NCBI GenBank assembly: GCA_033344775.1 | Contig: JAWPMT010000001.1 | Span: 620,001 to 684,000, forward strand | Length of the DNA stretch: 64,000 nt | Origin: Cytophagales bacterium | GTDB lineage: Bacteria > Bacteroidota > Bacteroidia > Cytophagales > Cyclobacteriaceae | Reading direction: 5' to 3' | In this document: in pieces, positions 46,230-54,088 of the stretch | Layout: each line of letters begins with the position of its first letter | How positions within the stretch are numbered: the first letter of the stretch is position 1 | Notes under the pieces: generated by a model | Database searches by the model: none | Seen by the model: the letters and a program-made list of their open reading frames with translations, nothing else | Told to the model about the DNA's origin: nothing | Position numbers and translations under genes: made by a program

Positions 46230-46900
46230 TGGAAAAGAAGCTATTCGCCGAAGCGATCATGCAATATTACCGGCAATTGCAGGCCCCGACAAATCTTCCG
46301 GTTGATGTGGAGGTGATGAACCCTTATCTTAATGATGCAACCGTAGCCATTGCCGAGAAATTCTATCAAAAATATTATTCAGATAATCATCCCAGGGTCA
46401 TGCTTTTCGGGATCAATCCCGGGCGGTTTGGAGCAGGTTTAACAGGCGTTCCATTTAACGATCCAGCTAGACTGGAGGAAGTCTGTGGCATCCCGAATGA
46501 CTTTGACAAGAAACCTGAGCTTTCCTCCAGATTCATCAACGAAATGGTTATTGCTTACGGGGGGCCAGAGAAATTCTATGCGAAATATTTCATTTCAGGG
46601 GTTTCACCTCTAGGTTATTTACGAGAAGGCATCAACCTGAACTACTACGACATTAAAGGGTTTAAACCCATGTTTGAAGACTATGTGGTGGCGCAAATCA
46701 AAGAACAACTGAAATTTGGGATTGATCAATCCGTGGCCTACAGCATTGGTAAAGGGCAGAACATCAAGTACCTGAATTACATCAATGACAAGTATAGATT
46801 CTTCGAGAAAATGCTTCCACTCCCTCACCCACGCTGGGTCATGCAATATCGTCTGAAAAGGAAAGATGAGTTTATTCAAGAGTATCTGGATGTACTTTAA
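46229..46900 (+). CDS. SMUG2-type uracil-DNA glycosylase
   Basis: 223 residues of the uracil-DNA glycosylase superfamily: VMLFGINPGRFGAGLTGVPF (active-site motif with the GINPG...G loop) and the C-terminal LPHPRWVMQYR (second motif with the conserved histidine), plus FISGVSPLGYL. SMUG2 enzymes remove uracil or hypoxanthine-like bases from DNA. It diverges from the pseudouridine synthase with start codons sharing one base. Confidence 0.85.
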   Translation: MEKKLFAEAIMQYYRQLQAPTNLPVDVEVMNPYLNDATVAIAEKFYQKYYSDNHPRVMLFGINPGRFGAGLTGVPFNDPARLEEVCGIPNDFDKKPELSSRFINEMVIAYGGPEKFYAKYFISGVSPLGYLREGINLNYYDIKGFKPMFEDYVVAQIKEQLKFGIDQSVAYSIGKGQNIKYLNYINDKYRFFEKMLPLPHPRWVMQYRLKRKDEFIQEYLDVL

Positions 46901-46974
46901 TTTTCTACGATTACCTTTCCACCCGGACGCTAACCCGAGTCTTTCTCTGAAGGGAATGCATTCTTTAAAAAGGA

Positions 46975-47577
46975 CTAAATCCCCCGCTCAAAAATCCCAA
47001 ATAGTTCATTGCCCATACGTGGAGGAATGGAATTATAACAGTCTTCAAATACACGTTCGTCAAAATAAGGAGTGAGGTAAGATTTGTATTCCTCTTTTGA
47101 TCCACCAAACGGTCTTCTGGACTCCATTGTGAGTGGATGTTTGAACCAAAGTCCAACCAATTTACCACTGGGATTTAGGAGCTGATGCATTTTTTCGGCG
47201 TAAGCGCGTCTATTATCTCCCGTGGGTTCTAAAGAGCAAAAGAAAGTTTGTTCCAGAACAAGATCGAATTGACCTACTAATTCAAAGAAATCCTTGTGCA
47301 GTAATTGCCTGGCCGGAAAATCAGGGACCCTTTGCTGAAACTGATCCAATGGAAGTTTTGAAATATCTAAAACATAAACATTTGTAAACCCTTGCTGATG
47401 CATGTACTCCGCTTCGTAGGCATTGCCCGCACCCGGGACCAGGATTTTAAGTTGTTTATCTTCCAGTTGATCGATATAGGTCTTTAAGGGTGTTGACGGA
47501 CTACCAAGGTCCCAACCGGTATTTTGTTCAACATATCGCTTCGTCCAGTACGCTTCCTGATTTTCTGTTTCGGTCAT
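46975..47577 (-). CDS. TPMT-family SAM-dependent methyltransferase
   Basis: 200 residues from the ATG at 47577 (MTETENQEAYWTKRYVEQN). The thiopurine methyltransferase family shows as GWDLGSPSTPLKTYID, the SAM loop ILVPGAGNAYEAEYM, DISKLPLDQF, EQTFFCSLEP and HPLTMESRRPFGGSKEEY. In bacteria such enzymes methylate selenium, tellurium, thiols or halides; the substrate here is open. It is 44 bases after the DUF1272 gene on the same strand. Confidence 0.88.
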   Translation of the reverse strand: MTETENQEAYWTKRYVEQNTGWDLGSPSTPLKTYIDQLEDKQLKILVPGAGNAYEAEYMHQQGFTNVYVLDISKLPLDQFQQRVPDFPARQLLHKDFFELVGQFDLVLEQTFFCSLEPTGDNRRAYAEKMHQLLNPSGKLVGLWFKHPLTMESRRPFGGSKEEYKSYLTPYFDERVFEDCYNSIPPRMGNELFGIFERGI

Positions 47578-47621
47578 GTGACCATAAACAGTAAACCAGG
47601 GCAATTCGTTTGCTTATTGGA

Positions 47622-47912
47622 TCATCTTTCATGTGCTGGAACATCCCTGTTTTTTGTTTTGAGCGCTTGGAATCGACCCATATCCACTGGTTTATGCGTA
47701 ATCTTCGTTGTGGCCGGATATTTTTCCATTAATGCTGCAGGTCGGATAGGTCTTGGAACAAACCCACCACCGCAATTGGGGCAAACATTCTCCAGAGAAT
47801 TCTCCACACAATCTTTGCAAAACGTACATTCAAAAGTACAGATCATGGCCTCCGTACTATCCGGAGGGAGTGGCTTATTACAGTTTTCGCAGGTAGGTCG
47901 GAGTTCAAGCAT
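47622..47912 (-). CDS. DUF1272 zinc-binding protein
   Basis: 96 residues with the DUF1272 cysteine pattern MLELRPTCENCNKPLPPDST, CTFECTFCKDCVE and VCPNCGGGFVPRPIRP: at least eight cysteines able to bind two zinc ions in a small ring-like fold. Function unknown. The tail after residue 70 is variable. Confidence 0.9.
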   Translation of the reverse strand: MLELRPTCENCNKPLPPDSTEAMICTFECTFCKDCVENSLENVCPNCGGGFVPRPIRPAALMEKYPATTKITHKPVDMGRFQALKTKNRDVPAHER

Positions 47913-47954
47913 AATTTAATCGGGATCTATGTTATTCATATTTCTGTATCTCAT

Positions 47955-48812
47955 CTATACCGCTACAAACTCTTCATAAGCCTTCAATACCCCTTCAGCA
48001 TCTTCAACCTGCGGATAATGACCAATATTCTCCAACAACCAAATATTCTCGGTAGAGACTAATTCTTTGTAATGATCCACCATGTGCCCACCGGAAATGG
48101 GATCTACCGGGCCATTGATGATCCCTATTTTGCCTTTGTATTGCTGTAGTGCCCCTACCCACCTTTCTCGGTTGTCTGCACGTTCTTGCATGTACCAAAT
48201 GAGTTTATGAGCCAGGCGATGACCATTGTTATATGCAAGCAACTCCCAGTATTCGTGTAGTTCTTCCTTAGTGAGTTGGGTATTGGGTCCAAAAATCCGA
48301 CTGAAGCTTTTATCCAACTTTTTCTCGTTCATCATCTTGCTGAGCAGAAACCCAATGGGACTCATCAGTAGTTTTTGGATCAGTAATGGCTTATGCACTT
48401 CCGGAAATATCCCCCCATTCAAAAGACAGACACTCAACGTCTTCCAATCCGCTCCATCCAGTTCACGGGCCATGATTTCTTGAGTAACCGTATCTCCGTA
48501 ATCGTGAGCGAGTATATGAAATTTATTGATGCCCAATTTATCGATTAAATCCAGGTGAATATCGGCCTGAGCCCTAATGGAGTAGTCAAAATCAATAGGT
48601 TTCGCCGATCGGCCAAACCCGATCATGTCCGGTGCTATCAGATTGTATTGTTCGGATAATTGATCCCAGATCTTCCACCAGTCGAAGGAGCAAGAGGGAA
48701 ATCCATGGATCAATACCAACCAGGGTTTGTCACTTTTAGATTGCTTGTAAATGATATCTTGGCCTTTCCATGAAAAGGTGGCGGCATCTTGGTACCAGGT
48801 TTCGGGGCTCAT
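47955..48812 (-). CDS. alpha/beta hydrolase with aspartate nucleophile (haloalkane dehalogenase/epoxide hydrolase-like)
   Basis: 285 residues. LVLIHGFPSCSFDWWKIWDQ is the oxyanion loop; FHILAHDYGDTVTQEI has an aspartate at the nucleophile elbow, as in epoxide hydrolases and haloalkane dehalogenases; INGPVDPISGGHM and WLLENIGHYPQVEDAEG carry the acid and histidine. Soluble, no signal peptide. The substrate is unknown. Confidence 0.85.
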   Translation of the reverse strand: MSPETWYQDAATFSWKGQDIIYKQSKSDKPWLVLIHGFPSCSFDWWKIWDQLSEQYNLIAPDMIGFGRSAKPIDFDYSIRAQADIHLDLIDKLGINKFHILAHDYGDTVTQEIMARELDGADWKTLSVCLLNGGIFPEVHKPLLIQKLLMSPIGFLLSKMMNEKKLDKSFSRIFGPNTQLTKEELHEYWELLAYNNGHRLAHKLIWYMQERADNRERWVGALQQYKGKIGIINGPVDPISGGHMVDHYKELVSTENIWLLENIGHYPQVEDAEGVLKAYEEFVAV

Positions 48813-49030
48813 GTAGGAAAGATAAGGAGTACTGTTTAATTCAAAGGAGTTGCATGGTGTTAAAAACTCGAAGCTTTATGAATCCTGGATAGGGAAACGA
48901 AGACTAGTAAAGATTTCGAATTTAACGTGAAAGGGGACTCAAACGTTGGCAAGTGAATAGAACCGATGATCATGTCTAGCAGATCCCTTACGATCAATGA
49001 AAAAATAAACAGCGAAAGGAACAGCTATGC

Positions 49031-49063
49031 TCCCAAGCCTTGTCCGGCTAGGCAGGCGGGGGA
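49031..49063. repeat. GC-rich palindromic intergenic repeat
   Basis: TCCC and GGGA outer words around GCCTTGTCCGGCTAGGC, which can itself fold. Shares GTCCGGC and GGCAGGCGGG with the 50297 repeat and GGC...GGCGGGCAGG with the 45564 repeat. The rest of the gap 48813-49096 shows nothing else. Confidence 0.55.
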
Positions 49064-49096
49064 TGACACTCTAGAACATCAAACCGGGCTACCCCA

Positions 49097-49834
49097 TCAC
49101 CACAGATCAATCACCTGACCGTCCTGAAGTTTTTCAAATTCAAGACCTGTCGCTGCTAACATCTCTGGTCCCATATGACTCAATAGTAACCTGTTGGTTG
49201 ATAACAACTCCTTTTTACTCAAAAGGGTTTGATAGCTCAAATGACCTGGAGATTCTTGGTCCAGGTTGTTGCACTCACAAATCATGATTTCAGATCTTTC
49301 GGCCAGTAATGGAAGATTATCACTCCATTCCGTGTCACCGGAAAAGCTAAGAATGTTCTCATTCCAGCGTAATCGCACTCCATGTGGATTGGAAGGCGGA
49401 GAATGCTTCATAGGAAAAGCACTGACCTCAATTCCTTGCAGGTATTCATTCCAATCTTCCTCATACTCCTTAAATGCAAACGGCAGTTCATCCAGTAAGG
49501 CACCGGTACCCGGGTACATCGCCTCTTGTAATAGGTAAACCTTTTCTTTCACTCCTTTAGGGCCAACAATGAGCAATGGTTTTTCTCTGGCCTGCTCCAC
49601 TTTGGCCGAAATCACGAAAAAAGGCAACCCGCCGTAATGGTCACCGTGAAAATGCGTCAGCACGACCATGTCCAGGTCCTTGGCTTGCCTGTTTAGTTGT
49701 TTGTAGCGTACAAATGCTGTGGCACCACAATCCAATAGAATGCGTTGCCCCGCTGCCTCGATGAAAAAAGAAGTACAGTATTTCCCTCCCGAAGCAAACG
49801 CATCACCGGCACCTAAAACGGTCAGCTTTCCCAT
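49097..49834 (-). CDS. MBL-fold metallohydrolase
   Basis: 245 residues of the RNase Z-like metallo-beta-lactamase branch: LGAGDAFASGGKYCTSFFI at the start, the metal motif VVLTHFHGDHYGGLPFF, HSPPSNPHGVRL and FSGDTEWSDNLPLL, and a final LLLSHMGPEML. The metal-binding H-x-H-x-D-H motif is complete. The start is 4 bases from the end of the upstream ArsC-like gene, so they are co-transcribed. Substrate unknown. Confidence 0.88.
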   Translation of the reverse strand: MGKLTVLGAGDAFASGGKYCTSFFIEAAGQRILLDCGATAFVRYKQLNRQAKDLDMVVLTHFHGDHYGGLPFFVISAKVEQAREKPLLIVGPKGVKEKVYLLQEAMYPGTGALLDELPFAFKEYEEDWNEYLQGIEVSAFPMKHSPPSNPHGVRLRWNENILSFSGDTEWSDNLPLLAERSEIMICECNNLDQESPGHLSYQTLLSKKELLSTNRLLLSHMGPEMLAATGLEFEKLQDGQVIDLW

Positions 49835-49838
49835 CAGA

Positions 49839-50201
49839 TCAGGATAAGGCGTCTTCCAGTTCAGCTACTACCATCGCGGAATTGCCTACGAAAATTTCAC
49901 CTTCTACCAGGAACACTGGTCGCTTCAGGAAAGTGTATTCTTCCGTGATCAAAGAACGATAGTCGTCTTCCGTTAATTCACTATCTGCCAAACCCATGGA
50001 TTTATATTTCATGGCTCTTCTGGAAAAAAGCGACTCATAAGATCCAGAAAGCGCCTTCATTTCATCCACTTGTTCACCCGTGATGGGTTTTTCTTTGATG
50101 TCCTGGATCTCAAAACCTGCGAGCTTCTCTCCTAGCTGATTCATGATTTTTTTACAAGTGCTGCAACTGGACAAATAATAAAGTTTCTTCTGATTGGACA
50201 T
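49839..50201 (-). CDS. ArsC/Spx-like thioredoxin-fold protein
   Basis: 120 residues. The start LYYLSSCSTCKKIMNQLGEK carries a C-x-x-C motif as in Spx and ArsC relatives, and IQDIKEKPITGEQVDEM, YEYTFLKRPVFLV-type TFLKRPVFLVEGEIFVGNSA ends the domain. No ars genes are near, so a general redox or regulatory role is as likely as arsenate reduction. Confidence 0.82.
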   Translation of the reverse strand: MSNQKKLYYLSSCSTCKKIMNQLGEKLAGFEIQDIKEKPITGEQVDEMKALSGSYESLFSRRAMKYKSMGLADSELTEDDYRSLITEEYTFLKRPVFLVEGEIFVGNSAMVVAELEDALS

Positions 50202-50296
50202 GCTTAATAATTTACTTCAAAGCTAGTGGCATCTGGTCAATTGTTATCCCAATTAAATGTAATTTAGGATACTACGGAATGGTTTTTTGTAGCCTT

Positions 50297-50362
50297 AACC
50301 CCCCCGCCCATGCTTCGTCCGGCAGGCGGGCTTTCAGGCACCGCCTTTTTGAAAGGGGGATT
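50297..50362. repeat. C-rich intergenic hairpin repeat with nested palindrome
   Basis: An outer stem pairs AACCCCC with GGGGGATT; an inner one pairs CCCGCC with GGCGGG around the CGTCCGGCAG word. It combines the words seen separately at 35434/36440 and at 45564/49031. The rest of the 50202-50527 gap shows no gene. Confidence 0.6.
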
Positions 50363-50527
50363 GGAATATTTCATAGTTAAGTTGAAAAATCCACTCCAAT
50401 TCAATGCCCGAATTAAGAAACCAATTCATTCGGTTAAAAAGAAAACTCAACAGGTATTTGTCCGATCTGTTTTTCCTTTTCATCAGTATTCATGAAAATT
50501 GCGGCGAGATCCTAAAAAGCTACCATC

Positions 50528-51187
50528 ATGACCATGTTCATCAATGAAGACATTGGCTCCGTTAATGCCCTGATCGATGAAAGTATCGACCCGAAATACC
50601 TTGTCATCCTATCGCATGGTGCAGGCGCAGGCATGCAACATGTTTTCATGGAAAGCCTGGCCAAAGGACTGGCCTCAAAAAATGCGCATGTGATGCGTTT
50701 CAACTTTCCCTATATGGATGCTGGAAAGAAATTACCAGGCTCTCCTAAAGTATCTCAACAATCCATTCTCGCTGCACTGGAAGACATCAATAAGAAATAC
50801 TGGGACCTTCCAATATTCCTTGCCGGAAAGTCTTATGGTGGAAGAATGTCCTCCCATGTAGTGGCAGATGGTTCCGCTCCTCAAGTCAAAGGCCTGATTT
50901 ATTATGGTTTCCCACTTCATGCACCTGGTAAGGACGGAACTAAGCGTGCAGATCATCTGCAGCAAGTCGACATCCCTCAGTTGTTCATTCAGGGTACCAA
51001 CGATAAACTGGCCAACTTTGATCTGATCAAAAAAGTGGTGAAAGCACAGTCACAAGCAGAGCTCTACTCAATTGATCATGCCGACCACAGTTTCCGGGTA
51101 GCCAAAAAACTACAAAAGCCTGGCCATGACATCATGAAGGTATTGGTGAATAAGACCAATGATTGGGTCTTGTCTATGATTAAGTAG
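50528..51187 (+). CDS. alpha/beta hydrolase family protein (COG3571-type)
   Basis: 219 residues. VILSHGAGAGMQHVFMESLA is the oxyanion loop, PIFLAGKSYGGRMSSHVVA the nucleophile elbow (serine in K-S-Y-G-G-R), FIQGTNDKLANFDL and IDHADHSFRVAKKL hold the remaining acid and histidine. Small cytoplasmic hydrolase of unknown substrate; length and motifs fit the short KANL3/Tex30-like family. Confidence 0.85.
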   Translation: MTMFINEDIGSVNALIDESIDPKYLVILSHGAGAGMQHVFMESLAKGLASKNAHVMRFNFPYMDAGKKLPGSPKVSQQSILAALEDINKKYWDLPIFLAGKSYGGRMSSHVVADGSAPQVKGLIYYGFPLHAPGKDGTKRADHLQQVDIPQLFIQGTNDKLANFDLIKKVVKAQSQAELYSIDHADHSFRVAKKLQKPGHDIMKVLVNKTNDWVLSMIK

Positions 51188-51380
51188 TACGATTAAAATC
51201 ACTACGCCACTTTTGGTGAATTACTTCTCAAATGATGTCTCTGAAGAACGAGAGGTTGGGTTGAAATTATATTGCTAAATCTTTTTCGTCGAAGAGATTC
51301 GTAAATAGTCTTAAGGTTTAATCCGATATATTGGCGGGTCTTCAAATCCGCCAATCTAAGATTACTAAAAGCTTCCGCTG

Positions 51381-53111
51381 ATGAAAAGACTTTTCGTAGG
51401 AATTCTCCTACTGCTGATTACTGTTGCATTAATAGCTCTTGTTGCCGGGATAAGTTTCCGGTCGGCACTTGGACCTGCGCATGAGCATTATCCGGAGCGG
51501 GCAGTATATGCACCCCATGCTTCAGTCGCCACCAGTCAACCATTGGCCAGTCAGGCTGGATTAGCGGTGTTGCAGCATGGAGGTAATGCCATTGATGCCG
51601 CTATTACGGCAGCCGCGGTTCTAAGCGTGGTAGAACCCCATATGAGTGGATTAGGCGGAGATTTATTTGCCATCTTATGGTCTGCCGAAGAACAGCAACT
51701 CGTAGGGATCAACGCAAGTGGCCGGTCAGGGACTTTAATGACACGTGAGGCTTTGTCAAAAAATGGAAGGATTCCGGGAGATGGACCAAAGACCATCACC
51801 ATACCTGGCGCCCTCTCCGGATGGTCAGCGTTACTCGAAAGATATGGCACCATCACCTTAAAGGAAGCTTTGGAGCCAGCTATAGCAATTGCGAGAGAGG
51901 GATTTCCAATTTCAGATGTCACTGCCGCCGAATGGAAAGTATTCGAAAGCATTTTAAAAAGTGATTCAGGAGCAATCCATACATTCCTCAACAATGATAG
52001 CCAGCTACCTGAACCCGGAGATTGGTTTTCGAATCCCGATTACGCCACTACTTTACAGCAGATTGCAACGTATGGACCTCAATGGCTTTACGGAGGAGAA
52101 CTGGGCAATAATATTGCGCATCACGTGAAGAAACTTGGAGGATTCCTTACGCCTTTGGACTTTGCCGAACATCAAGCAGTTTGGGAGAAACCTATTGCGA
52201 CTTCATTCAATGGGTACAATATATGGCAAATGCCTCCAAATGGGCAAGGTCTGGCGGTTTTGGAAATGTTCAAACTTCTGGAAGATTTTGATCTGGAATC
52301 AATGGAACACAATTCCGCAGCATATCTACATTACTTAATTGAGGCAAAAAAACTTGCTTTCGCTGACCTTGAACAAGTAGTTGGAGATCCTTCAAATATG
52401 ATGGTTAGTCCTATGCAATTATTGTCAGATGAATATATAGCGAATCGACGTTCTTATATTGATGCAAATCAGGCAATGGCTGTTCAAGAACCTGACCCCT
52501 CACTCACACATAGTGAGACCACCTATTTGGCAGCGGTTGATGAAAATGGAAACATGGTGTCATTAATAAGCAGTCTTGCAGGAGGATTTGGTTCGGGTGT
52601 TGTAGTTCCCGGAACTGGTTTTGCACTACAAAACAGAGGCGTAGGGTTTACTTATGAACCAAACAGGGTCAATACTGTAGCTCCAAAGACGCTCCCCTTC
52701 CATACGATCATCCCCGGTTTTGTCACAAAAACCATCAGTGACGGGAAAGATGAGCCCTGGCTTGCTTACGGCATAGTTGGTGGCCCCCAACAACCACAAG
52801 CACAAGTACAGGTACTCTTAAACATGATGTTATTCGACATGAATGTACAGGAAGCACTCGATGCTCCTCGTTTTCGGCATTGGGAAGACAATCGGGTAAG
52901 TTTCGAATCAAGTATACCCGCTTCTGTGATAAAATCTCTTAGAAAGATGGGGCATGCACCTCAAAATCCAATTATGGAAACTGCGCAAACCATCTTCTTA
53001 GGATCCAATGGCGGACTCACTTTTGGTTGTGGTCAGGTGATCATGAAAAACAAGAAAGGTTACATAGCAGGTTCAGACACTCGAAGAGATGGAATTGCCG
53101 CAGCTTATTGA
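51381..53111 (+). CDS. ggt: gamma-glutamyltransferase (membrane-anchored or exported)
   Basis: 576 residues. N-terminal hydrophobic segment (LFVGILLLLITVALIALVAG), then GGT domains: ASVATSQPLASQAGLAVLQH, GGNAIDAAITAAAVLSVVEP, MSGLGGDLFAI. The autoprocessing site lies near residue 380 in HSETTYLAAVDENGNMVSL; the first threonine of the TTY would be the nucleophile. The subunit after it holds the remaining conserved loop (ISSLAGGFGSGVVVPGTGF). It cleaves glutathione or other gamma-glutamyl compounds in the periplasm; 5-oxoproline made this way could feed PxpABC. Confidence 0.92.
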   Translation: MKRLFVGILLLLITVALIALVAGISFRSALGPAHEHYPERAVYAPHASVATSQPLASQAGLAVLQHGGNAIDAAITAAAVLSVVEPHMSGLGGDLFAILWSAEEQQLVGINASGRSGTLMTREALSKNGRIPGDGPKTITIPGALSGWSALLERYGTITLKEALEPAIAIAREGFPISDVTAAEWKVFESILKSDSGAIHTFLNNDSQLPEPGDWFSNPDYATTLQQIATYGPQWLYGGELGNNIAHHVKKLGGFLTPLDFAEHQAVWEKPIATSFNGYNIWQMPPNGQGLAVLEMFKLLEDFDLESMEHNSAAYLHYLIEAKKLAFADLEQVVGDPSNMMVSPMQLLSDEYIANRRSYIDANQAMAVQEPDPSLTHSETTYLAAVDENGNMVSLISSLAGGFGSGVVVPGTGFALQNRGVGFTYEPNRVNTVAPKTLPFHTIIPGFVTKTISDGKDEPWLAYGIVGGPQQPQAQVQVLLNMMLFDMNVQEALDAPRFRHWEDNRVSFESSIPASVIKSLRKMGHAPQNPIMETAQTIFLGSNGGLTFGCGQVIMKNKKGYIAGSDTRRDGIAAAY

Positions 53112-53357
53112 ACCTTACCTATTCTTCTAAAGGTGACTTAAGCACCACTCAGCCATCAGAAAGTCTCGCTTAAGCATTTCCGTAATTTCTGGGCTTTCCG
53201 GGTCTTGGCTACACCATTTATATGGAACAGGAATAAACACCTTGATGACAAAACTGAAGTTCTCGAAATATTCAAATTGTATAAACAAACCAGAAAGAGA
53301 AATACTAGATAACTGGGTGTGATATCAATCTTCACGGTAAATTGGAAGCACAAAATC

Positions 53358-53990
53358 ATGAAAACCTTCAAAATCCACTGGTTGATCCTTTGCTCACTGA
53401 TCCTGATAAGCGGCATTTGGTTGTTACTTTGGTATCGTTGTGCTTACCCCCAGGAAGTCACAAATCTCATCAATATGAGTCTGGCCGTGATTGCAACTTT
53501 CTCGTCGTTTGTAGCGATCATGATTGCGGACCAGCGATTACCCAAAATTCGAACGCAATTAGGCGTTTGGTCTCCTAGCAATGATTCCATTGAAGATGAG
53601 GATGGCGAGAAACAGGTGGTTGTATTCAAACTTACCAATGAATCGAAGCAGGTCATCGATGATCTGGTCATATTGATGAATATACCAAGCGAGTTGAACC
53701 TTCATTTTGGCGGGACGCACAAAACCTCAACGGCAGATTTTCACGAACAGGCCGCCACTAAAATCCTGAGATTCAAACAATTCGAATACCTGGATTCGGA
53801 AGGAGAACATGCCAATCTCGAAATAAGACTAGGGCTACAATTGGACAACTGGTCAGGCTCACGTGTGATCTATCTTTCAGTACTGGGTCATAAAATGGGG
53901 TCTCAACGCTTTAAGATTTCAAAATCAGCGATAGAAGGCATCAAAAAGGCGAATTCCGCCAAGCCTTATTATTTCAGGGCGATTAAATAA
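53358..53990 (+). CDS. hypothetical membrane protein upstream of the macro-domain gene
   Basis: 210 residues from the ATG at 53358 (MKTFKIHWLILCSLILISGI); the frame is open to 53319. Two N-terminal membrane helices (about 8-28 and 37-55, NLINMSLAVIATFSSFVAIM) are followed by a soluble domain (about 70-205) with a beta-strand pattern (KQVVVFKLTNESKQVIDDLV, NLEIRLGLQLDNWSGSRVIY). No family was recognised. It lies 98 bases upstream of the macro-DUF4062 gene on the same strand and could be its membrane partner; that link rests on position only. Confidence 0.6.
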   Translation: MKTFKIHWLILCSLILISGIWLLLWYRCAYPQEVTNLINMSLAVIATFSSFVAIMIADQRLPKIRTQLGVWSPSNDSIEDEDGEKQVVVFKLTNESKQVIDDLVILMNIPSELNLHFGGTHKTSTADFHEQAATKILRFKQFEYLDSEGEHANLEIRLGLQLDNWSGSRVIYLSVLGHKMGSQRFKISKSAIEGIKKANSAKPYYFRAIK

Positions 53991-54088
53991 GAATAAAAAA
54001 GTCAATGCCATTTGGGTGTCTGAATTGCCTTTATAACAGCAACATTACATTTTTTAGGTTTGCTTTATATCAACATCTTTACATCTAA

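Noticed and set aside
47524-47919. Plus-strand frame of 131 codons
   Set aside because: Opposite TPMT and DUF1272, which have clear family motifs.
49839-50201. Arsenic resistance locus
   Set aside because: The ArsC-like protein has no arsR, arsB or acr3 neighbour, so only a general ArsC/Spx-like call is made.
53156-53416. Minus-strand frame of 86 codons
   Set aside because: Partly opposite the membrane protein gene; the sequence is rich in rare patterns and has no recognisable signal or domain.
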